From Grimontia sedimenti (GTDB lineage Bacteria > Pseudomonadota > Gammaproteobacteria > Enterobacterales > Vibrionaceae): a stretch of DNA of 64,000 nucleotides. Position numbers and translations under genes: made by a program. Location: positions 62,001 through 126,000 of the forward strand of contig NZ_JAALDL010000006.1 of NCBI RefSeq assembly GCF_011045095.1, read 5' to 3'. A model generated the notes under the pieces. That model worked only from the letters and a program-made list of their open reading frames with translations, had not been told where the DNA came from and did no database searches. Positions 28,275 through 41,642 of this stretch are shown in pieces; position 1 is the stretch's first letter, and each line of letters starts with the position of its first letter.

Positions 28275-29570
28275 ATGAAAACAGTGGTTTGGAAATCCCT
28301 CAGTGATACACAGCAGGCGAAAGCGCTTGAGCGCCCTGCTATCTCTGAAAGTGCATCAATCACTGAAGCCGTTGAAGGCGTGATCAAACAAGTCCGTACT
28401 GGCGGTGATGCTGCGCTGAAAGCGCTGACAGAGAAATTCGACAAAGTGGTGCCTGAGAATATTCAGGTTTCACAAAACGAAATCGATGCGGCGGAAGCTC
28501 GTCTGGGTGAGGAAATCAAAACAGCACTCAAACAGGCTTACGACAACATCGCCTGCTTCCACAAAGCGCAAAAAGCAGAGCCACTGACGGTAGAAACTAT
28601 GCCGGGTGTAGTGTGTGAGCTGGTAACCCGCCCGATCAACCGCGTTGGTCTTTACATTCCCGGTGGCAGCGCGCCGCTGCCATCAACCGTATTGATGCTG
28701 GGTGTGCCTTCACAAATTGCCGGTTGTCGTAAAGTGGTGCTTTGTTCTCCACCACCAATCGCTGATGAAATTCTTTACGTTGCCAAGCTTTGTGGCATCG
28801 ATGAAGTTTACAACCTCGGTGGCGCACAAGCCGTTGCAGCCATGGCTTACGGCACAGAAACAGTGAGCAAGGTTGATAAGATTTTTGGCCCGGGTAACGC
28901 CTTCGTGACCGAAGCTAAGCGTCAGGTCAGCAATGATCACCAAGGTGCCGCGATTGATATGCCGGCTGGCCCTTCTGAAGTGTTGGTGATTGCAGATGAA
29001 GATGCCGATGCAGATTTCGTTGCTGCAGATTTGCTGAGTCAGGCTGAACATGGCCCAGATTCTCAGGTTGTGCTTGTCACTCCATCGCCTGTGCTGGCAG
29101 AGAAAGTGGCTGATGCCGTCAAAGCCCAGCTCAAGGTATTGAGCCGCGCTGAGATCGCTAGCCAGGCACTGGGTTCTAGCATCATCATCATTGCAGACAG
29201 CCTGACCCAGTGTGTCGCGATTTCAAACAACTACGGCCCTGAGCACTTGATTGTCCAAACCAAGAACCCACGTGAATTGCTGCCACTGCTGGATAACGCA
29301 GGCTCGATTTTCCTGGGGGCATGGTCACCGGAATCTGTTGGCGATTACGCATCTGGCACCAACCACGTGCTGCCAACTTACGGCTATACGCGCACCTACT
29401 CGAGCCTTGGCCTTGCTGATTTCAGCAAGCGCATGACAGTGCAAGAGTTGTCATCTGATGGCTTGCAAGCCTTGGCACCTACTGTCGTTGCGATGGCCAA
29501 TGCTGAAGGTCTGGATGCGCACAGAAACGCCGTGACCCTTCGTGTTGAAAAACTCAATAACAAAAAATAA
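28275..29570 (+). CDS. hisD: Histidinol dehydrogenase
   Basis: Zinc-dependent, NAD-linked four-electron oxidation of L-histidinol to L-histidine, the last step of the pathway. At 431 residues it has family landmarks [62 protein letters not shown] and GTNHVLPT. It lies between hisG and hisC with almost no gaps. Confidence 0.97.
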   Translation: MKTVVWKSLSDTQQAKALERPAISESASITEAVEGVIKQVRTGGDAALKALTEKFDKVVPENIQVSQNEIDAAEARLGEEIKTALKQAYDNIACFHKAQKAEPLTVETMPGVVCELVTRPINRVGLYIPGGSAPLPSTVLMLGVPSQIAGCRKVVLCSPPPIADEILYVAKLCGIDEVYNLGGAQAVAAMAYGTETVSKVDKIFGPGNAFVTEAKRQVSNDHQGAAIDMPAGPSEVLVIADEDADADFVAADLLSQAEHGPDSQVVLVTPSPVLAEKVADAVKAQLKVLSRAEIASQALGSSIIIIADSLTQCVAISNNYGPEHLIVQTKNPRELLPLLDNAGSIFLGAWSPESVGDYASGTNHVLPTYGYTRTYSSLGLADFSKRMTVQELSSDGLQALAPTVVAMANAEGLDAHRNAVTLRVEKLNNKK

Positions 29571-29583
29571 TAAAGGGGAAGCA

Positions 29584-30630
29584 ATGGACATTGAAAAATT
29601 AGCCCGTAAGGACGTTCAGGCACTGACCCCTTACATGTCCGCCCGCCGATTGGGCGGCTCTGGTGATGTTTGGCTGAATGCTAACGAATCACCATTTAAC
29701 AACGAATACACCATCAACGGTGCTGGCCTGAACCGCTACAGCACCTGTCAGCCTGAAGAACTGATCCGTGCTTACGCAGACTACGCAGGTGTTCGCCCAG
29801 AGCAGGTCCTGACCTCTCGTGGCGCAGATGAAAGCATCGAACTGCTGATCCGTACTTTCTGTGAAACCGGTGAAGACAGCATTCTGTTCTGCCCACCGAC
29901 TTACGGTATGTATGCAATCAGCGCAGAAACAACCGGCGTTGCCCGCAAGACAGTGCCACTGACCGATGAATGGCAATTAAACCTGCCTGAAATCGAAAAG
30001 AACCTTGATAGTGTCAAACTGGTGTTTGTGTGTAGCCCAAACAACCCGACCGGTAACCTGATTAACCGTGACGACATTGAAGCGCTGTTGGAAATGACGG
30101 CTGGCCGCGCGCTGGTGGTCATGGACGAAGCCTACATCGACTTCTGTCCAGAAGCCTCAACTGTGGACCTGCTGGTACGCTACCCGAACCTTGCGATTCT
30201 CCGTACTCTGTCAAAAGCCTTCGCATTAGCGGGCTTGCGTTGTGGCTTCACGCTGGCGAATCAGCAGATCATTCAATTGATGACCAAAGTGATTGCGCCC
30301 TACCCAGTGCCAGTGCCGGTCACTGAAATCGCTGTACAGGCCTTAAGCGAAGCAGGTCTTGCCCGCATGAAGTATCAGGTGCTGGACTTGAATGCCAACC
30401 GTGCCTATCTGCAAGCAGGCCTTGCGATGCTACCGGATGTGGAAGTGTTTGATGGCTACGGCAACTACCTGCTGGTGAAATTCCCAGACGCTGACCTTCT
30501 GTTCTCAGCCCTTTGGGACAACGGCATTATCTTGCGCCGTTCGCCAATTAAAGGATGCATCCGAATCAGCGTGGGCAACCGCGAAGAGTGTGAAAAGACC
30601 CTGACCTTTATCCGCCAGCAACTGGCATAA
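29584..30630 (+). CDS. hisC: Histidinol-phosphate aminotransferase
   Basis: PLP enzyme converting imidazole acetol phosphate to histidinol phosphate with glutamate. Class I/II aminotransferase with NESPF near the start, [16 protein letters not shown] and the PLP Lys in [15 protein letters not shown]. The ATG at 29584 is preceded by AAAGGGGA and starts where relatives start; an in-frame ATG 14 codons earlier lies inside the hisD end. Length 348. Confidence 0.96.
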   Translation: MDIEKLARKDVQALTPYMSARRLGGSGDVWLNANESPFNNEYTINGAGLNRYSTCQPEELIRAYADYAGVRPEQVLTSRGADESIELLIRTFCETGEDSILFCPPTYGMYAISAETTGVARKTVPLTDEWQLNLPEIEKNLDSVKLVFVCSPNNPTGNLINRDDIEALLEMTAGRALVVMDEAYIDFCPEASTVDLLVRYPNLAILRTLSKAFALAGLRCGFTLANQQIIQLMTKVIAPYPVPVPVTEIAVQALSEAGLARMKYQVLDLNANRAYLQAGLAMLPDVEVFDGYGNYLLVKFPDADLLFSALWDNGIILRRSPIKGCIRISVGNREECEKTLTFIRQQLA

Positions 30631-30654
30631 AGAGCGCAACAAAAGGAATTTGTA

Positions 30655-31722
30655 GTGAAAGAAAAAATCCTCTTTATCGACCGTGATGGCACGCTGATTG
30701 TTGAGCCACCTGTAGATTTTCAGGTCGACCGCCTCGACAAACTCAAGCTTGAGCCATTCGTGATCCCTGCCCTGCTGGCGCTGCAAGACGCTGGCTATAA
30801 GCTGGTGATGGTGACCAACCAGGATGGTCTGGGTACTGACAGCTACCCACAGGAAGATTTCGACGCTCCACACAACATGATGATGGAGATTTTCGAATCT
30901 CAAGGCGTGAAATTTGCTGACGTTTTGATTTGCCCACACTTCGACCACGAAGATTGTAGCTGCCGCAAGCCAAAGCTTGGATTGGTTAAAGACTACCTCC
31001 AGCAAGGCCGAGTGGATTTCAAAACCTCTGCCGTGATTGGCGACCGTCAGACCGACCTGCAGCTTGCTGAAAACATGGCAATCCGCGGTATTCAATACAA
31101 CCCGGAAACCATGGGCTGGCAGCAAATCCTGAAGGATTTGACCACCAACCCTCGCGTGGCAACGGTTGTTCGTACCACCAAAGAAACGGACATCCGAATC
31201 ACGGTAAACCTCGATGAAACTGGCGGTAATAAAATCAGCACTGGCCTTGGTTTCTTCGACCACATGCTGGATCAAATCGCGACCCACGGTGGCTTCCGTA
31301 TGGAAGTGGCGGTTGATGGCGACCTGCACATCGACGATCACCACACGGTAGAAGACACGGCGCTGGCGCTGGGTCAGGCGTTGAAAGAAGCGCTGGGTGA
31401 CAAACGCGGTATTGGCCGTTTCGGTTTCAGTCTGCCAATGGATGAGTGTCTGGCGCAATGTGCTCTGGATTTGTCTGGCCGCCCTTACCTCAAGTTCGAA
31501 GCAACGTTCTCTCAGGACAAGGTTGGCGATCTTTCAACTGAAATGGTCGAGCACTTCTTCCGCTCACTGACTGACACCATGGCGTGTACCCTACACCTGT
31601 CATCAGACGGCGACAATACACACCACATCGTGGAGAGCCTGTTTAAAGCCTATGGCCGCACATTGCGTCAGGCGATTCGCGTAGAAGGTAACGAGCTGCC
31701 AAGCAGCAAAGGGGTGCTGTAA
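30655..31722 (+). CDS. hisB: Bifunctional histidinol-phosphatase / imidazoleglycerol-phosphate dehydratase
   Basis: A 355-residue fusion as in enteric bacteria. Residues about 1-165 are a HAD-type phosphatase ([16 protein letters not shown], zinc-site [15 protein letters not shown]). Residues about 166-355 are the dehydratase with its paired His motifs ([38 protein letters not shown]). The start codon is GTG with AAAAGGA seven bases upstream. Its stop overlaps the hisH start (TAATG). Confidence 0.96.
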   Translation: MKEKILFIDRDGTLIVEPPVDFQVDRLDKLKLEPFVIPALLALQDAGYKLVMVTNQDGLGTDSYPQEDFDAPHNMMMEIFESQGVKFADVLICPHFDHEDCSCRKPKLGLVKDYLQQGRVDFKTSAVIGDRQTDLQLAENMAIRGIQYNPETMGWQQILKDLTTNPRVATVVRTTKETDIRITVNLDETGGNKISTGLGFFDHMLDQIATHGGFRMEVAVDGDLHIDDHHTVEDTALALGQALKEALGDKRGIGRFGFSLPMDECLAQCALDLSGRPYLKFEATFSQDKVGDLSTEMVEHFFRSLTDTMACTLHLSSDGDNTHHIVESLFKAYGRTLRQAIRVEGNELPSSKGVL

Positions 31723-32324
31723 TGAGCGATGCAAAGATTGTCATCATCGACACGGGCTGCGCAAACGTCAGCTCTGTGCGTTTTGCGATTGAGCGCCTCG
31801 GTTACGATGTCACGATCAGCCGCGACCCAGACGTTGTGCTGGCAGCAGACAAACTCTTTCTGCCGGGTGTAGGCACCGCGTCCGAGGCGATGAAAAACCT
31901 GGAAGAGCGTGACCTGATTTCGCTGGTACGCGAAGTCAAACAGCCTCTTCTCGGCATTTGCCTTGGTATGCAGCTTCTGGGTAAATCCTCACAGGAAGGC
32001 AAAGAGCAGGTGAACTGCCTAGGCCACGTTGATGCCGACACCAGCTTGATGGAAACCGGCGAGTTGCCACTTCCCCACATGGGTTGGAACACGGTCACCC
32101 CAGTGAACAATCACCCGCTGTTTAAAGACATTCCAGAAAACAGCTACTTCTATTTTGTTCACAGCTACGCCATGCCAGTCGGTGATTACACCATTGGTCA
32201 GTGCGACTACGGCAAGCCGTTTACCGCAGCGGTGCAAAGTGGCAACTATTACGGTGTGCAATTCCACCCTGAGCGCTCAAGCAAAGCTGGTGCGCAACTG
32301 ATTAAGAACTTTTTGGAGATGTAA
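31722..32324 (+). CDS. hisH: Imidazole glycerol phosphate synthase, glutaminase subunit
   Basis: Class I glutamine amidotransferase supplying ammonia to HisF. Catalytic Cys in [12 protein letters not shown], His/Glu in GVQFHPERS, and the N-terminal [14 protein letters not shown]. Length 200. Start overlaps the hisB stop by one base. Confidence 0.96.
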   Translation: MSDAKIVIIDTGCANVSSVRFAIERLGYDVTISRDPDVVLAADKLFLPGVGTASEAMKNLEERDLISLVREVKQPLLGICLGMQLLGKSSQEGKEQVNCLGHVDADTSLMETGELPLPHMGWNTVTPVNNHPLFKDIPENSYFYFVHSYAMPVGDYTIGQCDYGKPFTAAVQSGNYYGVQFHPERSSKAGAQLIKNFLEM

Positions 32325-33819
<1,495 letters not shown>

Positions 33820-33823
<4 letters not shown>

Positions 33824-34452
33824 GCCAGACACAATCAAACGCGGCGCTCGCTGAAAGCATCGACTGGGAAAAAGTCGACGGCTTGGTACCTGCCATTGTT
33901 CAAAACTCACAGAGCGGACAGGTTCTGATGATGGGTTACATGAATCAGGACGCGCTGGCCAAAACGCTCGATACCGAGCAAGTGACCTTTTTCTCACGTA
34001 CCAAGGAGCGTCTTTGGACCAAAGGCGAAACCTCTGGTAACGTGCTGCGTCTCAAGCACATCGCTGTGGACTGCGATAAAGACACCCTGCTGGTGCAAGC
34101 CGACCCCATCGGCCCAACCTGTCACCTTGGCACCGAAACCTGCTGGGGAGAAGACGACGCAAACAAACCTGCTCTGGTGTTTCTTCATCAATTGGAGCAG
34201 GTGTTGGCTTCCCGTCGAGGATCCGATCCTTCAACGTCTTATACGGCGTCCTTGTATGCCAAGGGCACCAAGCGCATTTCGCAGAAAGTGGGCGAAGAAG
34301 GCGTCGAAGTCGCGCTTGCAGCGACGTCGGGCGATAAGGAGGAACTGATCAACGAGTCTGCAGACCTGATGTACCACTTGCTGGTGCTGCTGCAAGACCA
34401 AGGCTTCTCGCTCGAAGACGTAGCAAATAAGCTGAAGGAACGTCACAAGTAA
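33820..34452 (+). CDS. hisI: Bifunctional PR-AMP cyclohydrolase / PR-ATP pyrophosphatase
   Basis: A 210-residue HisIE fusion catalysing steps 2 and 3 of the pathway. The N-terminal half carries the cyclohydrolase motifs ([28 protein letters not shown], metal site DCDKDTLL and CHLGTETCW). The C-terminal part is the pyrophosphohydrolase ([32 protein letters not shown]). It is the last his gene, followed by a terminator. Confidence 0.96.
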
Positions 34453-34471
34453 GCTTCTAAGCAAACCGCAG

Positions 34472-34506
34472 AAAAAGGCAATTTCGAAAGAGATTGTCTT
34501 TTTTTT
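34472..34506 (+). terminator. Terminator of the his operon
   Basis: Stem AAAAGGCAAT/ATTGTCTTTT (one G-U pair) followed by an eight-T run. It separates the his operon from the pse operon. Confidence 0.8.
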
Positions 34507-34583
34507 CGTCATCCAATCACGGTGTAGGCAATTTTCTCCCACCGAAATTGGCGCTATCAGTTAAAATTTCAATCAGATACTGA

Positions 34584-36745
<2,162 letters not shown>

Positions 36746-36752
36746 GGACGAA

Positions 36753-37454
36753 ATGAAAGTCTGTATTATTCCTGCCCGTGGCGGCAGCAAACGTATTCCG
36801 GGAAAAAACCTCAAAACCTTCATTGGCAAGCCAATCATTGCCTATGCCATTGATGTCGGCAAAAAGTCTGGCCTGTTTGACCGCATCATTGTCTCGACAG
36901 ACAGCGAAGATATTGCCGGTGTCGCCAAAGAGCATGGCGCAGAAGTGCCTTTCCTTCGTCCTGCTGATATCGCCAATGACCACGCCACAACGTTGGATGT
37001 GATCAAACATGCCATCGAATGGCTTCAGGAGAACGATAGCCGTGCATTGGGCTCGGTCTGCTGTCTTTATGCCACCGTGCCGTTTACCCGCGCGAAGGAT
37101 CTGGAAGAGGGTCTGGCGCTATTGGAAAAAGAACAGACTCAATACACTTTCGCCGCCACACGCTTTTCATTCCCCATTCAGCGGAGTATCCGAATGAATG
37201 GCGAAGGCAATGTGGAAATGTTCTGGCCTGAGCATTTCTCTACCCGCTCACAGGATTTAGAAACTGCATATCACGATGCGGGGATGTTTTACTGGGGCAA
37301 GCCGGACGCATTCCTTTCCGGCAAACCGATTTTCGCGCCACACTCCAAAGCCGTTCAGATCCCTCATTTCCGCGTTCAGGATATCGATGAGCCCGACGAT
37401 TGGATCCGCGCTGAAATGCTCTATCAAATCCTTGAACAACGGGGAGAGCTATGA
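36753..37454 (+). CDS. pseF: Pseudaminic acid cytidylyltransferase
   Basis: A 233-residue CMP-sugar synthase that activates pseudaminic acid with CTP. It opens with the nucleotide motif CIIPARGGSKRIPGKN and has the sialic-acid-synthetase-like VSTDSEDIAGVAKEHGA and YHDAGMFYWGKP. It follows pseC at eight bases with GAGGA as ribosome site and overlaps the next gene by four bases. Confidence 0.94.
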   Translation: MKVCIIPARGGSKRIPGKNLKTFIGKPIIAYAIDVGKKSGLFDRIIVSTDSEDIAGVAKEHGAEVPFLRPADIANDHATTLDVIKHAIEWLQENDSRALGSVCCLYATVPFTRAKDLEEGLALLEKEQTQYTFAATRFSFPIQRSIRMNGEGNVEMFWPEHFSTRSQDLETAYHDAGMFYWGKPDAFLSGKPIFAPHSKAVQIPHFRVQDIDEPDDWIRAEMLYQILEQRGEL

Positions 37455-39037
37455 AGGTTGCCATTCGTGTCGATGCCTCCAGCCAGATTGGTACCGGACA
37501 TATCATGCGCTGTCTGGTATTGGCAAAAAAGCTGATCGAGCGCGGCCATGAGGTAGTGCTTCTTAGCCGCCCTCTGACGGGCAACCTTATCGATTACAGC
37601 AAAGCTCAAGGTGTCGACGTAATTTCCCTGAAAACCATTCAGGAAACCTTCTTACCCGATGCCGGTGATTACAAACACTGGCTTGGCGTGACACAGGAGG
37701 CTGATGCAAAGGAATGCTTGGCAGCACTGAAAGGGTTTCAGCCAGACTGGATTGCCATGGATCATTATGCGCTCGACCATGAGTGGCAAGACCTGATGCG
37801 TACATCGGGTGCCAGAATCTTTACCATCGACGATCTGGCTAACCGCGAACACAAGTGTGATGTGCTCTTGGACCACAACCCGTGGCCGGATTTCGAAAAC
37901 CGCTATCATCCAGTTGTGTCAAAGGAATGCACTCAACTTCTGGGACCAAAGTTTGGCCTGCTGCGTCCGCGCTTTTCCGAGCTTCGCCAACAGCCTCCAG
38001 CGATAAAGAATGTAGTACTGGCTTTTTTCAGTGGCACAGACCCAAGTGGCGAATGCATCAAGCTTTTAAACGCCAGCAGACACTTTGATTCACTCCCTTT
38101 CCGGCTGCATGTTGTGCACGGGCTGGCGAACCCAAGGAAAGACGAAATTGCGTCACTGCCTTTACCGGAGTTCGTGACGCTTTCTGAAAACCTTCCCGAC
38201 TACGAAGCTGAACTTGCCGCCTGCCGATATGCTTTTGGCGGTGCCGGTGTCAGCGCGATTGAACGCGCCAGCCTCGGTGTGCCAGGAACCCTTGTTTCCG
38301 TGGCAGAAAACCAACGTCAAATGGCCGAACACCTTGGTGCCAGCGGCCTGTATCGTTACCTTGGTGTCAGCGATAAAACCACCGAGCACGATTACGCCAA
38401 TGAGCTGAAATGGCTAGCGGAACATTGGAAAACTTTGCCTTATCGCTTGGAGAAATCAGATATCGATGGCAATGGTGCGCAGCGTGTAGTCGAAGTCATG
38501 GAAAGATTGTGTCCGCCAGAGACGAATAATCAGATGACATTCCGCCCCATGACGAGCGAAGACTTACCCATGGTACGGGGTTGGCGAAATGACCCTGGCG
38601 TTCGCGAGATGATGTTTACCCAACATGAAATCAGTGCTGAGGAGCATGAGCGTTGGTTTGCCAAAGCTTCAACTGACGCCACCAAACAGTTTTTTATTGC
38701 ACACTCTGAGGGAACGCCGGTTGGCATGGTCTCTTTCACCGAGATTGAAAGGAAATCCAACACCGCAGAATGGGGGTTTTATAAATCCCCTGAAGCGCCC
38801 TCAGGCACTGGCTTTACGCTGTTATCGGAAGCATTGCATCTAGGCTTTGATAAGTTGGGGCTTGAAGGTATTCGCAGCCGGGTGCTTTGCAGCAATCCAA
38901 AAGTCCTTTACCTTCACCACAAGCTTGGCTTTTCAAAGGAAAAGGACACTCAAACCCTAATCACAGCAGAGGAAGACAAAGATTATTTTGCTTTCTTCCT
39001 TTCACGTGAAGACTGGAACGGTAACACAGCATCATGA
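37451..39037 (+). CDS. pseG: PseG-PseH fusion: UDP-sugar hydrolase plus GNAT N-acetyltransferase
   Basis: A 528-residue two-domain protein. Residues about 1-355 are PseG, a GT-B-like hydrolase that removes UDP (IRVDASSQIGTGHIMRCLVLA, DHYALDHEWQ, LLGPKFGLLRPRF, FSGTDPSGE, FGGAGVSAIERASLGVPG). Residues about 362-528 are a GNAT acetyltransferase of the PseH kind (MTFRPMTSEDLPMVRGWRND, EWGFYKSPEAPSGTG, LHHKLGF) that adds the N4-acetyl group. No separate pseH exists in the operon, so the fusion completes the pathway. The two activities act in succession (PseH, then PseG), which makes substrate channelling plausible. In the best known pathways the two are separate proteins. Confidence 0.92.
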   Translation: MKVAIRVDASSQIGTGHIMRCLVLAKKLIERGHEVVLLSRPLTGNLIDYSKAQGVDVISLKTIQETFLPDAGDYKHWLGVTQEADAKECLAALKGFQPDWIAMDHYALDHEWQDLMRTSGARIFTIDDLANREHKCDVLLDHNPWPDFENRYHPVVSKECTQLLGPKFGLLRPRFSELRQQPPAIKNVVLAFFSGTDPSGECIKLLNASRHFDSLPFRLHVVHGLANPRKDEIASLPLPEFVTLSENLPDYEAELAACRYAFGGAGVSAIERASLGVPGTLVSVAENQRQMAEHLGASGLYRYLGVSDKTTEHDYANELKWLAEHWKTLPYRLEKSDIDGNGAQRVVEVMERLCPPETNNQMTFRPMTSEDLPMVRGWRNDPGVREMMFTQHEISAEEHERWFAKASTDATKQFFIAHSEGTPVGMVSFTEIERKSNTAEWGFYKSPEAPSGTGFTLLSEALHLGFDKLGLEGIRSRVLCSNPKVLYLHHKLGFSKEKDTQTLITAEEDKDYFAFFLSREDWNGNTAS

Positions 39038-40086
39038 CCCCGTTTATTACCATCGATGGCCGTAAAATTGGCCCAGACCACAAGCCTTACATCATCGCTG
39101 AAATGTCAGCGAACCATAACGGTTCCATCGAACGTGCTTTCCAGACCATTGAAATGGCCAAACGCGCTGGCGCTGATGCGATTAAGATGCAGAGCTACAC
39201 CGCTGACACTATCACCCTGAATTGCGATTCTGACGAATTCCAAATCAAAGGCGGACTCTGGGATGGTCGCACTCTTTATGACCTTTACCAAGAAGCCCAC
39301 ACGCCCTTTGAATGGCACAAGCCGCTATTTGATAAAGCACGCGACGTTGGCATTACACTGTTCAGTACGCCGTTTGATTTTACAGCGGTAGACTTGCTGG
39401 AAGATCTCAATGCGCCCGCTTACAAGATAGCGTCGTTTGAAGCGGTCGATTTACCGCTGATCCGTTATGTGGCGCAAACCGGAAAACCGATGATCATATC
39501 CACAGGCATGGCTAACGGTGATGAAATTGCCGAAGCGGTAGCGACTGCCCGTGACAATGGTTGTGGGCAATTGGTGCTTCTTCATTGCATCAGCGCCTAC
39601 CCTGCCCCAGCTTCCCAAAGCCATCTGCGTACCATTCCCGATCTCGCGGAGAAGTTCGGTGTGATAGGTGGTCTATCCGACCACACATTGGGTACCACAG
39701 TGTCTGTTGCTGCTGTTGCGCTCGGCGCGTCCGTGATTGAAAAACACGTCACTCTGAGCCGCAATGACCCAGGCCCAGACTCTACCTTTTCTCTGGAGCC
39801 TGATGAATTGGCATCGCTCTGTCGGGACACAGAAACGGCTTGGCAAGCATTGGGACAAGCAGGTTATCAACTTAAGGAGGCGGAGAAAGGCAATGTGCAA
39901 TTCCGCCGTTCGCTCTATGTTGCTCAAGACATCAAGAAAGGTGAAACCCTCAATCCAGACAACGTAAGAAGCGTGCGTCCGGGGTTTGGTTTAGCGCCCA
40001 AGCATTATGATGCTGTCATGGGACGAATCGCGCTCTCAGATATTCCCGCGGGTACGGCCCTTAATTGGGAACTCATTTCCAAATAA
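39034..40086 (+). CDS. pseI: Pseudaminic acid synthase
   Basis: NeuB-family enzyme condensing 2,4-diacetamido-2,4,6-trideoxy-L-altrose with phosphoenolpyruvate to give pseudaminic acid. At 350 residues it has the TIM-barrel part (IAEMSANHNGSIERAF, KMQSYTADT, GLSDHTLGTT, IEKHVTLSR) and a C-terminal SAF/antifreeze-like domain (FRRSLYVAQDIKKGETL). Last gene of the operon; no glycosyltransferase or flagellin gene follows. Confidence 0.95.
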   Translation: MTPFITIDGRKIGPDHKPYIIAEMSANHNGSIERAFQTIEMAKRAGADAIKMQSYTADTITLNCDSDEFQIKGGLWDGRTLYDLYQEAHTPFEWHKPLFDKARDVGITLFSTPFDFTAVDLLEDLNAPAYKIASFEAVDLPLIRYVAQTGKPMIISTGMANGDEIAEAVATARDNGCGQLVLLHCISAYPAPASQSHLRTIPDLAEKFGVIGGLSDHTLGTTVSVAAVALGASVIEKHVTLSRNDPGPDSTFSLEPDELASLCRDTETAWQALGQAGYQLKEAEKGNVQFRRSLYVAQDIKKGETLNPDNVRSVRPGFGLAPKHYDAVMGRIALSDIPAGTALNWELISK

Positions 40087-40099
40087 CCACCTCTAGATG

Positions 40100-40128
40100 A
40101 GCAACAGTGCCCCAGAGGCTCTGTTGCT
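40100..40128 (+). terminator. Hairpin after the pse operon
   Basis: AGCAACAG/CTGTTGCT with inner GCC/GGC pairing gives about 11 base pairs. No T run follows, so termination may need help or be weak. Confidence 0.45.
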
Positions 40129-40177
40129 TAGCTCACCCTTCTAATATGAAGCTTTCATGACATACCCTTTTCTATTG

Positions 40178-40231
40178 TTGACTCCTGCTTTGATGAAATT
40201 AATATATGGATATTCGCATATGGAGATATTC
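40178..40231 (+). promoter_or_regulatory. ars promoter and likely ArsR operator
   Basis: TTGACT (40178-40183), 16-base spacer and TAATAT (40200-40205) form a near-consensus promoter. It overlaps a repeated element ATATGGATATTC (40204-40215) and ATATGGAGATATTC (40218-40231) ending two bases before the arsR ATG, a natural place for autorepression by ArsR. Confidence 0.6.
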
Positions 40232-40233
40232 AA

Positions 40234-40575
40234 ATGTTACCTCATCAGTTTTTCAAACTGCTCGCAGATGAAACCCGCGTGAGATGTTTATTGCTCATCG
40301 CGCGGGAAGAAAAAATCTGCGTGGGCGAGCTAACGGAAGCACTCAACGAGGGCCAGCCAAAGATCTCCCGACACTTGGCACAACTTCGCTCAAGTGGCGT
40401 GATTTTGGATACCCGCCAAGGTCAGTGGGTGTTTTACCGTCTGTCTGACCAACTTCCCGGTTGGATGCGCAAACAAATTCAAGGGCTGGTCGATTCGAAC
40501 TGCCTTAAACAAGAATACCAGCAAGATATCCAGCGTCTCTCGGAGATGAAATCTCGCCCAGAGTGCTGTGTTTAG
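40234..40575 (+). CDS. arsR: ArsR-family arsenic-responsive repressor
   Basis: A 113-residue winged-helix repressor (HQFFKLLADETRVRCLLLI, recognition helix region QPKISRHLAQLRSSGVI, wing GQWVFYRL). Cysteines occur at the start of the DNA-binding region (EKICVGEL; the usual CVCEL motif has only one Cys here) and as a vicinal pair at the C terminus (PECCV). The As(III) site may therefore involve the C-terminal pair, as described for some other ArsR proteins. It heads an operon with GAPDH and arsJ and lies directly behind a repeated operator-like sequence. Confidence 0.92.
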   Translation: MLPHQFFKLLADETRVRCLLLIAREEKICVGELTEALNEGQPKISRHLAQLRSSGVILDTRQGQWVFYRLSDQLPGWMRKQIQGLVDSNCLKQEYQQDIQRLSEMKSRPECCV

Positions 40576-40587
40576 AGGAAAATTGAG

Positions 40588-41589
40588 ATGTCTATTAAAG
40601 TAGGAATTAATGGTTTTGGCCGTATCGGCCGTCTGGCACTTCGCGCCGCATTCGACTGGCCTGAACTTGAGTTTGTTCAAATCAACGATGTCGCTGGCGA
40701 TACAGCAACTCTGGCTCACCTTCTGGAGTTCGACTCTGTTCAGGGTCGCTGGCATCACGAAGTCACCAACGATGGCGATGCCATGCTGATCAATGGCAAA
40801 ACCATCCGCACGACACAGCAAAAGAACATCAGTGATATCGACTGGTCATGCTGTGACGTTGTTATCGAAGCAACGGGTGTACACCGTAAATCCGAGTTTC
40901 TGAATCAATACCTGGAGCAAGGCGTTAAACGCGTTGTTGTCTCTGCACCCGTGAAAGAAGATGGCGTTGCCAACATTGTTGTGGGCGTCAATGACAACAT
41001 CTTCGACCCAGAAATCCACCGTATCGTGACTGCGGCATCGTGCACCACCAACTGTATCGCTCCTGTAGTGAAAGTGATTCACGAGAAACTGGGTATCGAA
41101 CAATCTGCTTTCACGACGATTCACGATCTCACCAACACCCAAACCATTCTGGATGCACCGCATAAAGACCTTCGTCGTGCGCGCGCCTGTGGCATGAGTT
41201 TGATCCCAACCACTACAGGTTCTGCGAAAGCTATCGTTGAAATCTTCCCTGAGCTGGACGGTAAAATTAACGGCCACGCAGTCCGTGTTCCGCTGGCGAA
41301 TGCCTCTCTGACTGACATCATCTTCGATGTGAAGCGCGACACTACCGCAGAAGAAGTGAATGCCCTGCTGAAAGAAGCGTCTGAAGGCGAGCTGAAAGGT
41401 ATTCTTGGCTTTGAAGAGCGTCCACTGGTGTCTATCGATTACAAAGGCGACCAGCGTTCTACCATCGTTGATGCCCTCTCTACTATGGTTGTTGGCAAGC
41501 GCATGGTGAAAGTCTACGCCTGGTATGACAACGAAATGGGCTACGCTACGCGCACCGCAGAGTTGGTTCGCAAAGTAGGTCTAGCGTAA
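40588..41589 (+). CDS. ArsJ-associated glyceraldehyde-3-phosphate dehydrogenase
   Basis: A 333-residue GAPDH with NAD motif [15 protein letters not shown], catalytic C152 in AASCTTNC, and the conserved C-terminal [16 protein letters not shown]. In arsenate resistance operons this enzyme uses arsenate in place of phosphate to make 1-arseno-3-phosphoglycerate, which ArsJ exports. Its position between arsR and arsJ, 12 bases after arsR, marks it as this specialised copy and not the glycolytic one. A terminator hairpin follows before arsJ. Confidence 0.94.
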   Translation: MSIKVGINGFGRIGRLALRAAFDWPELEFVQINDVAGDTATLAHLLEFDSVQGRWHHEVTNDGDAMLINGKTIRTTQQKNISDIDWSCCDVVIEATGVHRKSEFLNQYLEQGVKRVVVSAPVKEDGVANIVVGVNDNIFDPEIHRIVTAASCTTNCIAPVVKVIHEKLGIEQSAFTTIHDLTNTQTILDAPHKDLRRARACGMSLIPTTTGSAKAIVEIFPELDGKINGHAVRVPLANASLTDIIFDVKRDTTAEEVNALLKEASEGELKGILGFEERPLVSIDYKGDQRSTIVDALSTMVVGKRMVKVYAWYDNEMGYATRTAELVRKVGLA

Positions 41590-41604
41590 ACACAGAAAAA
41601 CATC

Positions 41605-41630
41605 AAGAGCTGCAAACGCAGCTCTTTTTT
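41605..41630 (+). terminator. Hairpin between the ars GAPDH gene and arsJ
   Basis: Stem AAGAGCTGC/GCAGCTCTT with loop AAAC and a T run. It lies 13 bases upstream of the arsJ ATG, so arsJ should be expressed at a lower level by read-through. Confidence 0.75.
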
Positions 41631-41642
41631 GGGCGAGTTGTT

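Noticed and set aside
30505..31458. A 317-codon open frame on the minus strand
   Set aside because: Antisense to hisB; composition typical of a shadow frame.
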